Positions 1 through 8,706 of a stretch of 64,000 nt of DNA are shown in pieces (position 1 is the stretch's first letter; the number at the start of each line of letters is the position of its first letter). The translations under genes and the position numbers were made by a program. The notes below the pieces were generated by a model, which ran no database searches, was not told where the DNA came from, and saw only the letters and a list, made by a program, of their open reading frames with translations. Origin of the DNA: CAWKGC01 sp963849005 (GTDB taxonomy: Bacteria; Pseudomonadota; Gammaproteobacteria; Burkholderiales; Usitatibacteraceae); the NCBI GenBank assembly GCA_963849005.1, contig CAWKGC010000029.1:1-64000 (forward strand), read 5' to 3'.

Positions 1-1324
1 CATGGTCATGCGGCGCGTGGCGTCCATGAGGTAGGTCGATCCCCCTATCCTCGCGAGCGGCTCCTCGATGCCCTCGAACTTGCCGATCGGCGTCTTGAAC
101 TGCGAGCGGATGCGCGCATAGGCGCCGGTGGTGCGCGTCGCCATCTTGCCCGCGGCCATCGACATCGACGGCAGCGAGATCGAGCGGCCCGCGGCCAGGC
201 ACTCCATCAGCATGCGCCAGCCGTTGCCGACCTGCGCCTTGCCGCCGATCACCCAGTCGAGCGGGATGAACACGTCCTTGCCGGACGTGGGCCCGTTCAT
301 GAAGGCGGAATTGAGCGGGTTGTGGCGCCGGCCGATCTGCACGCCCTTGTGCGCCGACGGGATGAGCGCCAGCGTGATGCCGATCTCTTCCTTGCCGCCC
401 AGGAGCTTGTCGGGGTCGAAGAGCTTGAAGGCGAGGCCGACGAGCGTGGCCACCGGCGCAAGCGTGATGTAGCGCTTCTCCCACGTAAGGCGGATGCCGA
501 GGACTTCCTTGCCTTCGTGCATGCCCTTGCAGACGATGCCGAAATCGGGGATCGCCGCCGCGTCCGACCCGGCATCGGGGTTGGTGAGCGCGAAGCACGG
601 CACCTCGAGGCCCTTGGCGAGGCGCGGGAGGTAGTGGTTCTTCTGCTCCTCCGTTCCGTAGTGGATGAGCAGTTCCGCCGGGCCGAGCGAGTTGGGCACC
701 ATGACGGTGACCGCCGCCGTGCCGCTGCGCGTCGAGATCTTGGTGACGATCTCGGTGTGCGCGAAGGCGGAAAAGCCGAGCCCGCCGTAGGCCTTCGGGA
801 TGATGATGCCGAGGAAGCCCTTCTCGCCGATGAACTTCCACGCTTCCGGCGGAAGGTCCATGCGGTTGTTGGTGATGTCCCACTCGTCGAGCATGCCGCA
901 GAGCTCCTCGACGGGGCCGTCGAAGTAGGCCTGTTCCTCCGCCGTGAGGCGGGGCGCGGGGAAAGCGAGCATCTTCGACCAGTCGGGCTTGCCCGTGAAG
1001 AGATCGGCGTCCCACCAGACGCTGCCGGCATTGAGCGCTTCCTGCTCGGTCTGCGAGATCTGCGGCATGACTTTCTTGTACAGGCCGAAGATCGGGCCGC
1101 TGACGAGCGCGCGCCTGAGCGGCTTCACGACCGAGAGCAGCGCGAACACGATCACCGCGGTCCACGCCGCCGCCAGCCAGCCGGGCGGAACGCTCGTCGC
1201 CCAGGCAAGCAGCGCAGCGCCGGCGGCGAGCGCCAGCGGACCATGCAAGCGCATTGGCGCCGTGATAGGCAAGCGCCCAGACAACCGCGATTACACCGAG
1301 TATCGAAAGCAGCAGTGGCAGCAT
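1..1324 (-). CDS. fadE: Acyl-CoA dehydrogenase FadE (3' part outside window; one frameshift)
   Basis: First step of fatty acid beta-oxidation: FAD-dependent acyl-CoA to trans-2-enoyl-CoA. The protein reads like enterobacterial FadE, not like the short 380-residue dehydrogenases: an N-terminal membrane segment (LPLLLSILGVIAVVWALAY), then VMPQISQTEQEALNAG, RLTAEEQAYFDGPVEE, CFALTNPDAGSDAA, EKRYITLAP and GRRHNPLNSAFMNGPTSGKD in family order. About 440 residues are present of an expected roughly 800; the C-terminus lies left of position 1. The start is supported by AAGGAG nine bases upstream. The frame shifts once near 1245-1255, between the membrane segment and the rest, probably an assembly indel; an internal ATG at 1254 in the second frame is not the natural start. 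It sits 43 bases downstream of the TetR gene, so the two are probably one transcript controlled by the operator at 2151-2172. Confidence 0.9.
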   Translation of the reverse strand, partial: MLPLLLSILGVIAVVWALAYHGANALAWSAGARRRRCAACLGDERSARLAGGGVDRGDRVRAALGREAAQARARQRPDLRPVQESHAADLADRAGSAQCRQRLVGRRSLHGQARLVEDARFPRAPPHGGGTGLLRRPRRGALRHARRVGHHQQPHGPSAGSVEVHRREGLPRHHHPEGLRRARLFRLRAHRDRHQDLDAQRHGGGHRHGAQLARPGGTAHPLRNGGAEEPLPPAPRQGPRGAVLRAHQPRCRVGRGGDPRFRHRLQGHARRQGSPRHPPYVGEALHHACAGGHARRPRLQALRPRQAPGRQGRDRHHAGAHPVGAQGRADRPAPQPAQFRLHERAHVRQGRVHPARLGDRRQGAGRQRLAHADGVPGRGPLDLAAVDVDGRGQDGDAHHRRLCAHPLAVQDADRQVRGHRGAAREDRGIDLPHGRHAPHDH

Positions 1325-1367
1325 CGTCGTCTCCTTCTTGCCGCGAGGCAGCGGCTTGGTGCAGGCT

Positions 1368-2084
1368 TCAGTCGCCGGATACCAGCTCGAGCTTGCGCGC
1401 GTCGCCCAGGGACGCCGCCTTCAGGCCGGCGACAAGGAAGGGCGCGAGCCGCTCGAGCAGCATCTCGTCGTCGTTCGACTCGCCCGGCATGGCCTGGGCG
1501 AGCAGCTTCAGCACATCGGTGCCGGCAAGCGAATAGGAAAGCGCCCCCATGACGAAATGCAGGCGCCAGGTGAGTTCCTGCCGCGTGAGGTGCGGCAGGG
1601 TCAGGAGGAAGGCCTCCTTGAAGCGCGAGATCATCTCCGCATACTGGTCGGAGAGGAATTGGCGGATGAAGGGCGCGGGGTCCGCGTAGGCGCGCCCGAT
1701 CAGGCGCAGGAAGTTCTTGCCGCTCTTCTCTTCGTCGCGCGACAGGCGCAATGCCGGGATCAGCATGGCCGAGAGGATCTTCTCGCACGCGATCGGCTTG
1801 CCGGCGGCCTCCCGCTCGAGACCGTCGAGAAGGCGGATGCGTTCCTGGTTCATCGGGTCGAGCCGCCGCGTGAGCACGGCCTGGAACAGCTCTTCCTTGG
1901 TGCCGAAGTGATAGTTCACCGCGGCAAGGTTCACCCCGGCCGCGGTGGTGAGCTGGCGCAGGCTGGTCGCCTCGAAGCCGTGCTCCATGAAAAGCGCCTC
2001 GGCGACATCCAGGATGCGCGTCTTGGTATCGGCCGAGACCGGTTCCGGCGCCATCGGGTTGCCTGCCGCGCGTACCTCTGGCAT
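1368..2084 (-). CDS. TetR-family regulator, PsrA-like repressor of fatty acid oxidation
   Basis: DNA-binding repressor of 238 residues. The helix-turn-helix occupies residues 25-65 (TRILDVAEALFMEHGFEATS, then LRQLTTAAGVNLAAVNYHFG), the signature of the PsrA branch, followed by KEELFQAVLTRRLDPMNQER and a C-terminal ligand domain containing RLHFVMGALSYSLAG, which also aligns with PsrA. PsrA proteins bind long-chain acyl-CoA and repress beta-oxidation genes, which fits the downstream fadE. The promoter region holds a palindrome containing CAAAC-N4-GTTTG, the PsrA-type site, suggesting autoregulation. An alternative ATG at residue 11 (2054) is possible; there is no strong ribosome binding site for either. 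Confidence 0.85.
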   Translation of the reverse strand: MPEVRAAGNPMAPEPVSADTKTRILDVAEALFMEHGFEATSLRQLTTAAGVNLAAVNYHFGTKEELFQAVLTRRLDPMNQERIRLLDGLEREAAGKPIACEKILSAMLIPALRLSRDEEKSGKNFLRLIGRAYADPAPFIRQFLSDQYAEMISRFKEAFLLTLPHLTRQELTWRLHFVMGALSYSLAGTDVLKLLAQAMPGESNDDEMLLERLAPFLVAGLKAASLGDARKLELVSGD

Positions 2085-2150
2085 TGGGGGATCCCTCGCA
2101 AGCTATTGAACAAGTTCTGCTTTTCCCAGCCGCACCAAATTCGAACGAGC

Positions 2151-2172
2151 GATTCAAACGCTCGTTTGAATC
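2151..2172. promoter_or_regulatory. PsrA/TetR-type operator palindrome
   Basis: GATTCAAAC-GCTC-GTTTGAATC is a perfect inverted repeat with nine-base arms and a four-base spacer, containing the PsrA-type core CAAAC-N4-GTTTG. A second perfect inverted repeat overlaps it (AACGAGCG, seven bases, CGCTCGTT, 2144-2166), so two dimers could bind side by side. It lies 67 bases upstream of the TetR gene and 79 bases upstream of the divergent trypsin-like gene, so it could control both transcripts. Confidence 0.75.
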
Positions 2173-2251
2173 CATCCTATGCCGGTTCTCCGGCGCGTGT
2201 CAACGGCATGGGTCTCGGCTACCATCGCGGCTTCCCGACCGGACGCCGACC

Positions 2252-3037
2252 ATGCCCATTGCCCGCCTTCTTGCCGCCCTCGCCGCGCTCGCGCCCGCAT
2301 TCGCCGACGCCATCCTGATTCGCGCCGATCGCGACGACGCCGAATACGTGGAAATGGCTTCGCGCTACACCGCATCGCTGGGCATGGGCCTGCCCGATGG
2401 CGAGGGCACGCTGATCGCGCCGCGCTGGATCCTCACCTCGGCCCGCGTCGCAGCGGACATTGCCTCGCGGAAGCCTTGGCAGCTCGACGCGCGCGGCGGC
2501 CCCTATCCGGTCGCACAGGTGTTCATCCATCCGGACTGGAAGGGCGACGGGGCGAACGACATCGCCCTCGTGCTTCTCGAGCGCGAAATGGACGGCATCG
2601 AACCGATGCCGATCTATCGCAACAGCGACGAGAAGGACGAGTCGGTCGTGATCGTCGGCCGCGGGCTTTCCGGCACCCTCGAGAAAGGCCCGGTCGCAAG
2701 GGAGAAATGGGATCGCCGCAAGCGCGCCGCGATCAACACGGTCGACGAAGTGCTGCCGCGCACCCTGGTGCTCATCATCAAGAAACCCGACGAGGCTTCC
2801 GACCTGCAGGGCGCGGCCGCGCCCGGCGACAGCGGCGCGCCGGCCATCATCCAGGACGGCAAGAAGCTCTTCGTCGCCGGCGTGTGGTCCGGCACCGATG
2901 AAGCGAACCAGGGCAATCGCGCCGGCCGGGTGGGCGACCGCGAGCGGTACATGCGCGTCTCGGCGTTTGCAAAGTGGATCGACGACACGATGTTCCGCGC
3001 CGCGGCGCAGGAAGCGGCGGCGAAGCCGAAAAAGTAG
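2252..3037 (+). CDS. Exported trypsin-fold protein with catalytic His replaced by Arg
   Basis: A 261-residue S1-family (trypsin-like) protein with a signal peptide (MPIARLLAALAALAPAFADA). The family triad is only partly present: Asp103 in NDIALVLLE and Ser194 in PGDSGAPAI are in place, but the segment that should read L-T-A-A-H-C is LTSARV, with Arg65 (codon CGC at 2444-2446) where the histidine belongs. No other histidine is nearby. It may be a non-catalytic binding protein, or the base may be wrong in the assembly. The start is chosen because the open frame upstream of it is not protein-like and the signal peptide begins here. It shares its upstream region with the TetR gene and ends four bases from the stop of metY. 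Confidence 0.8.
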   Translation: MPIARLLAALAALAPAFADAILIRADRDDAEYVEMASRYTASLGMGLPDGEGTLIAPRWILTSARVAADIASRKPWQLDARGGPYPVAQVFIHPDWKGDGANDIALVLLEREMDGIEPMPIYRNSDEKDESVVIVGRGLSGTLEKGPVAREKWDRRKRAAINTVDEVLPRTLVLIIKKPDEASDLQGAAAPGDSGAPAIIQDGKKLFVAGVWSGTDEANQGNRAGRVGDRERYMRVSAFAKWIDDTMFRAAAQEAAAKPKK

Positions 3038-3041
3038 CGCC

Positions 3042-4323
3042 TCAGGCCTGTGCGAGCGCCTGGTCGAGGTCCCAGAGCAGGTCGTCGATCGTCTCCAGCC
3101 CGATCGAGAGCCGCACCATGTCGGGCGGCACGCCGGCCTTCACCTGGTCTTCCCCGGACAATTGGCGGTGCGTGGTCGACGCGGGGTGGATCACCAGCGA
3201 CTTGGCGTCGCCGATGTTGGCGAGGTGGCTCACCACCTGCAGCGACTCGATGAACTTCACGCCCGCGGCGAAGCCCGCCCTTGATGCCGAAGGAGAGCAG
3301 CGCGCCCGCGCCCTTGGGCATGTAGCGCTTCACCATCGCGTGGTAGCGATTGCCGGCGAGCCCCGGATAGTTCACCCACGCGACCTTGGCGTGGCCCTCG
3401 AGGAATTGCGCCACCTCCATCGCATTGTCGCAATGACGGTCCATGCGCACGGGGAGCGTCTCGAGGCCCTGCAGCAGCATCCATGCGTTGAAAGGCGAGA
3501 GCGTCGGCCCGTACACCCGCATGATCTCCATGCGCGCCTTCATCGTGTAGCCGAAGTCGCCGAAGGTCTCGAAGAAGCGCACGCCGTGGTAACCCTGCGA
3601 CGGCTCCGTCATGCCGGGGAACTTGCCGTTGTCCCAGGGAAACTTGCCGCTCTCGACCACCACGCCGCCCATCGTCGTGCCATGGCCGCCGATGAACTTG
3701 GTGGCCGAATGCACGACGATGTCGGCGCCGTGCGCGAACGGCTGGCACAGGTACGGGGAAGCGGCGGTGTTGTCGACGACGAAGGGAATGCCGGCCTCGC
3801 GCGCGATGGCGCCGACAGCCTCGAGGTCCACCATGTTGATCGCGGGATTGCCGAGCGTCTCGGAGAAGATCGCCTTCGTGTTGGGCTTCAGCGCGCGGCG
3901 GAAATTCTCCGGGTCGTCGGGATCGACCAGCGTCGCCTCGATGCCGAGCTTCCTGAAGTTCACGTTGAACATCGTGTGCGTGCCGCCGTAGAGCTTCGAC
4001 GACGACACGAGATGGTCACCGGCCTCGAGGATGTTGAGCAGCGCCACCATTTCGGCGGCCTGCCCGGACGCCGCCGCCACCGCCGCGCGCCCGCCTTCGA
4101 TCGCCGCCATGCGTTCCTCGAAGATCGCGGTGGTCGGGTTCGACAATCGCGTGTAGACGTTGCCGAAGGTCTGCAGGTTGAACAGGCTGGCGGCGTGCTC
4201 GGCGCTGTCGAAGACGTACGACGTCGTCTGGTAGATCGGTGCCGCGCGCGAGCCGGTCTGGGCGTCGGGGATCTGCCCGGCGTGCAGGCAGAGCGTCTCG
4301 ACGCCAAACTCGCGGTCGGCCAT
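3042..4323 (-). CDS. metY: O-acetylhomoserine aminocarboxypropyltransferase (one frameshift)
   Basis: PLP enzyme that makes homocysteine from O-acetylhomoserine and sulfide in methionine synthesis. About 426 residues. It shows the Cys/Met-metabolism PLP family features: ETLCLHAGQIPDAQTGSRA near the start, YTRLSNPTT, the PLP lysine in VVHSATKFIGGHGTTMGG, YHAMVKRYMPKGAGALLSFG and the C-terminal SLVIHPASTTHRQLS. The frame shifts once near 3275-3285 (GIKGG then FAAGVKFIESL); the length is 3n+1, consistent with a single inserted base. The stop of the upstream SPFH gene directly abuts its ATG, so the two are cotranscribed. No SAM riboswitch is visible. Confidence 0.9.
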
Positions 4324-5323
4324 CTACTTCGCCGCCGTGTCGCCTATCTTCGAGCGGTCCAGCACCGTCATGGCACTCGCGACCAGCCCCGCCACGTCGG
4401 ACAGGTTGCTCGGGATGATGAGCGTGTTGCCGGTCCTGGCGAGGCCGCCGAAGGCCTCGATGTATTTCTCGGCGATCTTGAGGTTCGCGGCACTCATGCC
4501 GCCGGGCGCACCGATGGCCTGGGCCACCGCGCGCACCGCATTCGCGTTCGCGTTCGCCACCAGTTCGATGCGCCTGGGCCTCGCCGGCAGCCTTGTTGAC
4601 CTGCGCCATGCTTCTGGCCCTCGGACTCCAGGATCGCCGCCTGGCGCTGGCCGTCGGCGACGTTGATCTCCTGCTGGCGCTTGCCTTCGGAGGTTGGCGA
4701 TCACCGCGCGCTTCTCGCGCTCCGCGGTGATCTGCGCCTGCATCGCGCGCAGGATCGATTCGGGCGGCGTCAGGCTCTTCAGCTCGTAGCGCAGCACCTT
4801 GATGCCCCAGGTGCGCCCGGCCTCGTCCAGCACCGCGACCACCTGCCGGTTGATCTCGTCGCGGCTCTCGAAGGTCTTGTCGAGCTCCATCTTGCCGATC
4901 TCGGAGCGCAAGGCCGTCTGCGCGAGCTGCGAGATGGCCAGCACGTAGTCGGACGTGCCGTAGCTCGCGAGCCGCGGGTCCATCACCTGGAAGTAGATGA
5001 TGCCGTCGACCGCCAGCTGGGTATTGTCCCGCGTGATGCAGACCTGCTCGGCGACATCGAGCGGGACCTCCTTCAGCGAATGGCGGTAGGCGACGCGATC
5101 GACGAACGGGATGATGGTGTTGAATCCGGGCTCAAGCGACCGCGTGGAACTTGCCGAGGCGCTCGATCACCCACGCGTTCTGCTGCGGCACGATGCGGAT
5201 GCCCTCGATCAGGAGCGCGACGAAGAAGGCGCCGAGGAACACGGAGACCGCCGCGGCGGTGCTGTGCGAAAGGAAGCCCGCGACGGCCGCGAGAATGGCG
5301 GAGATGATCAGCTTGAAGAACAT
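4324..5323 (-). CDS. SPFH/band-7 (stomatin, QmcA-like) membrane protein (about four frameshifts)
   Basis: Stomatin-like membrane scaffold. One N-terminal membrane hairpin (FFKLIISAILAAVAGFLSH and AAAVSVFLGAFFVALLIEG) precedes the SPFH domain: GIRIVPQQNAWVIERLGKF, LEPGFNTIIPFVDRVAYRHS, TRDNTQLAVDGIIYFQV, then DPRLASYGTSDYVLAISQLA and RSEIGKMELDKTFESRDEIN. A C-terminal coiled coil (EGKRQQEINVADGQRQAAIL) and the tail IGDTAAK follow. The frame breaks near 5135, 4697, 4608 and 4574; each can be healed by removing one base, and the total length (3n+1) fits four insertions. The start is supported by AAAGGGA upstream. The partner NfeD gene lies immediately upstream, the usual arrangement for this family, where the pair is thought to organise membrane microdomains. 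Confidence 0.85.
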
Positions 5324-5417
5324 GGAGTTCCCTTTGGTTTCGATGGTTGAGGTGCGCGCCGGATTCGCCGCCGACATCGCGTCGGTGAGCAGCTTGGTGA
5401 GGTCGGGCGGCTGGGGC

Positions 5418-5849
5418 TTACGGCTTGGCTGCGGAGACATGGAAGACGTGTCCTTCCTGGCCCGTGATGTAGAGCAGGTCGTTCGGTTGCACCGTCGCGC
5501 TGCCGGCCAGCATCGCGTCCCAGGAGGCGCCGCGGTACTTCACCCGCGCGAGCCCCTTGCCCTGGTCGACCCACGCCTCGAAATTCGCCGTCTGGCCGAT
5601 GTCGATCGCGTTCGACGACGCCTCGCCCGGCCGGTGCTGCTTCCTGTGCCACCGTCTCACCAGCAACGTGCCGGCCACCGCGACGGCGCCGGCCACCGAC
5701 ACCTGCACGATCAGCGAAGCATCCGTAGCCGCGACCGCTGCCGCGGCGAATGCGCCGACGCCGATCACCAGCAGGTAGAAGGTGCCGCTCACCAATTCCG
5801 TGATGAGCACCGCGAAGCCCACCAGGATCCAGACCAGGTACATTTCCAT
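5418..5849 (-). CDS. NfeD-family membrane protein
   Basis: A 143-residue short-form NfeD. Two hydrophobic segments (YLVWILVGFAVLITELVSGT and the adjacent YLLVIGVGAFAAAAVA; then ASLIVQVSVAGAVAVAGTLL) anchor it; the C-terminal half (NAIDIGQTANFEAWVDQGKG, ARVKYRGASWDAML) is the NfeD OB-fold domain expected to face the cytoplasm. The start MEMYLVW is fixed by a strong AAGGAGG. It precedes the SPFH gene by 94 bases; NfeD and SPFH proteins act together in membrane quality control in studied species. Confidence 0.85.
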   Translation of the reverse strand: MEMYLVWILVGFAVLITELVSGTFYLLVIGVGAFAAAAVAATDASLIVQVSVAGAVAVAGTLLVRRWHRKQHRPGEASSNAIDIGQTANFEAWVDQGKGLARVKYRGASWDAMLAGSATVQPNDLLYITGQEGHVFHVSAAKP

Positions 5850-5883
5850 CTTCAGCCTCCTTAGCCGATGCAACGCGCGCCGC

Positions 5884-6342
5884 TCACCCCTGTCGACGCG
5901 CCGAAATGACTCTTGTGTTGACGCCGGCCCAGCCAAGCCCGCCGAAGAGCCGCGCGTGCTCGATCTTCATGCAGCGGTCCATCACGACTTCGAGGCCGGC
6001 GGCTTCCGCCCTCTTCTTCGCTTCCTCGTTCATCACGCCGAGTTGCATCCACAGCACTTTCGCCCCGATCGCGATTGTTGCATCTGCAATCGCGCCGATC
6101 TCCTCGCTCCTGCGGAAACAATCGACAATGTCGACCTTGTAGGGAATCTCCGACAGCGACCGATAGCACTTCTCCCCTAGTATCTCCGGGTACATCGGAT
6201 TCACCGGGATGATGCGGTAACCGTGCTCCTGCAGGTACTTGGCGGCGAAGTAGCTGGGCCGGAACCAGTTTGCCGAAAGCCCCACCACCGCGATCGTGTG
6301 GCAGGACTCGAGGATGCGGCGCAGTTTGGCGATGTCGTCCAT
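5884..6342 (-). CDS. CoA-binding (YccU-like) Rossmann protein
   Basis: A 152-residue protein of the CoA_binding family. The first beta-alpha unit (ILESCHTIAVVGLSANWFRP) is the nucleotide-binding start, followed by GYRIIPVNPMYPEILGEKCY, ADATIAIGAKVLWMQLGVMN and GLEVVMDRCMKIEHARL, all in the order seen in E. coli YccU. Members bind CoA but their biological role is unsettled. The start is placed at MDDIAKLRRILES by family length; a longer frame begins upstream but has no support. It is divergent from the esterase gene with only 59 bases between. Confidence 0.8.
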   Translation of the reverse strand: MDDIAKLRRILESCHTIAVVGLSANWFRPSYFAAKYLQEHGYRIIPVNPMYPEILGEKCYRSLSEIPYKVDIVDCFRRSEEIGAIADATIAIGAKVLWMQLGVMNEEAKKRAEAAGLEVVMDRCMKIEHARLFGGLGWAGVNTRVISARRQG

Positions 6343-6401
6343 GGGGAATTTCTGACCCGAATTGTAATCCAACCCCCGCACAACCACGTTCCATCGGGAA
6401 A

Positions 6402-8198
6402 ATGACGCCTTCACTGCGCTGCAGCCTTGCCTCCTTCACGCTCTTCCTCGCATCGATCGCGCAGGCCGCGAACCATGACACTTCCGTGTCGCCCGTGGCA
6501 CGCGGCAAGTTGCCGGTGGCGTGCTCGAACGTCGCGCAGGACGAAGCGGCGATCGCGGCCATCGGCGGGAATCCTTCCGATTTCTGGGAGGGCATCCCGC
6601 TCAATGGCCAGCTGCGCTACCTGACCCAGGTGCTCTCCGAGCCATCGGCTGCGATCCGTTATGACGCACCGGTGCCGGATGACACGGGGCTCTATCCGCA
6701 ATACGGCGGCAGCACGGTTCCCTATGTCGCCCTCGTCTGCCACCCGACCTCGCGCAGCAACCTGGACGCGAACTACGTCCTGCCGGGAGGTTCCGCAGGC
6801 GTGGTGCCGAGGATGCTGCGCCCGGGGACGGCGCCGAAACTGATCAGCGAAGCGGAACTCTTCGACATCCTCGCATTGCCCGTCGATTTCGGCGCGCCAC
6901 CTTCGCAAGGCCCGGCACGGCTCCCGCTGCTGGTCTTCTCGCATGGCCTCGGCGGCAGCCCGCTTGGCGGCGGCTATCTGGACGTGCTGGTGGAACTGGC
7001 GGCGCAGGGCTACGTGGTCGGCGCGGTGTTCCATGCCGACGCGCGTTTCTCGAAAATCCGCATCGAGGATCTCGGCCAGGCGCTCCTGGCGCTTCGCGAT
7101 TTCGACAAGTTCGTCGAGATGCAGCTGCAGCGCCCGCTCGCCCTGAAGAGCTTCGTCGACGTCATCCTCGCGCATCCCGGCTACTCGAGCGCCATCGACG
7201 CGACCAGGATTGGCGGCTTCGGCGCCAGCATGGGCGGCCAGGCGATGGCGAACCTGCTCGGCGCCAGGCTCACCACTTCGCTCGGCCTTGCCTGCCGCGA
7301 CACCATCCGCGACTCGCGCGTGAAGGCCGCGGTCGGCTACGTACCCTATGCCGGCCAGACCTTCCTTCCTTCGTTCTGCAACGACCAGTCCGGCGCGGAC
7401 GATGTCGCGGCGCCGTACCTCGCGATCAGCGGCACGGCGGATACCACCGCGCCTCTCAAGATGACGAAGCAGGCGGTGAACCGCTTCCGCGCCTCGCACT
7501 ACATGGTCGAGCTCGACGGCGGCAAGCACGAACTGCTTCCGGAGAACGTCGGCGACGTCCTGACCTGGACGACGACCTTCCTCAACGCCTATCTGAAGAA
7601 CCCGGCCGATGGCGGCGCGATGGCCCGGTTCATCCGCATGAAGAACGTCGCGGGCGGCGCCGTCGACAACCTGAGCATCGACGTGCACAGGCCGGCGGCA
7701 AGCGGCGTCCCCGGCGAGGCGATGGTCACCGAGTTCTACAACACGACGCTCGGCCACTTCTTCATCGCCGCGGGCGCCGACGAGATCGCCTACATCGATG
7801 GCGGCGGCGCCGGCCCGGGATGGATGCGCACGGGCGAATCGTTCCGCGCTTCGCGTACCGCAGATTCAGGCGTCGCGGCAGGATGGGCCGGCGCTTGCCG
7901 CTTTTACGGCCGCCCCGCCGGCGGTCCCAACTCGCACTTCTTCACCGTCGACCCGCAGGAATGCGAGTTCGTGAAGGCGGGCACGGGCTGGTTCTACGAG
8001 GGCATCGGATTCTTCGCGGCACGGCCGGACCGCGGCGGCAGTTGCGCCGAAGGGCTGATCGCGGTGAACCGCGCCTACAACAACGGCTATCCGCGCAACG
8101 ATTCCAACCACCGCTTCACGACCAGCAACTCGAACTGGCGGGACATGGCGCGCGCAGGGTGGGCGCTGGAGGGTCCGGTGATGTGCGTGGCCCCCTGA
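6402..8198 (+). CDS. Secreted alpha/beta-hydrolase with C-terminal DUF5648-type repeats
   Basis: A 598-residue exported protein. A signal peptide (LRCSLASFTLFLASIAQAA) is followed by an alpha/beta-hydrolase domain (about 30-430): oxyanion region LLVFSHGLGGSPLGGG, nucleophile elbow GGFGASMGGQA, Asp candidate in AISGTADTTAP and His in DGGKHELLPE. The pattern is closest to dienelactone hydrolase and platelet-activating-factor acetylhydrolase-like esterases. The last 140 residues carry two copies of an F-Y-x-x-x-x-x-H-F-F pattern (EFYNTTLGHFFIAAG; CRFYGRPAGGPNSHFFTV) and a third degenerate unit ending in SNHRFTTS, as in DUF5648, a module often appended to secreted hydrolases. Substrate cannot be inferred. 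Confidence 0.75.
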   Translation: MTPSLRCSLASFTLFLASIAQAANHDTSVSPVARGKLPVACSNVAQDEAAIAAIGGNPSDFWEGIPLNGQLRYLTQVLSEPSAAIRYDAPVPDDTGLYPQYGGSTVPYVALVCHPTSRSNLDANYVLPGGSAGVVPRMLRPGTAPKLISEAELFDILALPVDFGAPPSQGPARLPLLVFSHGLGGSPLGGGYLDVLVELAAQGYVVGAVFHADARFSKIRIEDLGQALLALRDFDKFVEMQLQRPLALKSFVDVILAHPGYSSAIDATRIGGFGASMGGQAMANLLGARLTTSLGLACRDTIRDSRVKAAVGYVPYAGQTFLPSFCNDQSGADDVAAPYLAISGTADTTAPLKMTKQAVNRFRASHYMVELDGGKHELLPENVGDVLTWTTTFLNAYLKNPADGGAMARFIRMKNVAGGAVDNLSIDVHRPAASGVPGEAMVTEFYNTTLGHFFIAAGADEIAYIDGGGAGPGWMRTGESFRASRTADSGVAAGWAGACRFYGRPAGGPNSHFFTVDPQECEFVKAGTGWFYEGIGFFAARPDRGGSCAEGLIAVNRAYNNGYPRNDSNHRFTTSNSNWRDMARAGWALEGPVMCVAP

Positions 8199-8280
8199 GG
8201 CGCCCGCGCATGATCTTCGTCAATGGCGCGGCCTGCGGCAATCGTTGTAATGTGGGTTATTGCACCGCATCGGACACGAT

Positions 8281-8706
8281 ATGAAGATCCTGCTCGCCAC
8301 GGACGGTTCGGACCACTCCCTTCGCGCCGCGAAGTTCGTCGCTGACCACACCCAATGGTTCAAGCAACCGCCGGAGATTCACCTTCTTGCGGTGCACCTG
8401 CCCATTCCCCTGCCCGGCGCCGCGGCCGCGGTCGGGCACGCGGCCGTCGAGAACTACTACCGGGACGAAACCGAATCGGCACTGAAGGGCGTGAGCGAAT
8501 TGCTGCGCCAGCGCGGGCTGGCCTTCATCGAGGCCATGCGCATCGGCGCGATCGACAGGGAGATAAACCAGTACGTCCGGGAGCACGCGATCGACCTGAT
8601 CGTCATCGGCTCGCACGGCCGCACCCCTCTCGCTTCGGTGGCAATGGGATCGATCGCGGCGAAGCTCATCGCGACCGCCACCGTCCCGATCACGGTGGTT
8701 CGCTAG
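8281..8706 (+). CDS. Universal stress protein (UspA family)
   Basis: A 141-residue cytoplasmic UspA-family protein: N-terminal MKILLATDGSDHSLRAAKFV, then IDLIVIGSHGRTPLASVAMG and a C-terminal IATATVPITVVR. The G-x2-G-x9-G-(S/T) ATP-binding pattern is present, so it is an ATP-binding member. The start at MKILL matches the family; an upstream frame adds seven unlikely residues. Its stop codon shares the CTAG at 8703-8706 with the stop of the convergent kinase gene, a four-base tail-to-tail overlap. Confidence 0.9.
   Translation: MKILLATDGSDHSLRAAKFVADHTQWFKQPPEIHLLAVHLPIPLPGAAAAVGHAAVENYYRDETESALKGVSELLRQRGLAFIEAMRIGAIDREINQYVREHAIDLIVIGSHGRTPLASVAMGSIAAKLIATATVPITVVR

Noticed and set aside
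322..1536. 404-codon plus strand frame opposite fadE and the TetR gene
   Set aside because: Composition is Arg/Ala/Glu-rich with no domain. The minus strand fadE text is an excellent family match across the same region.
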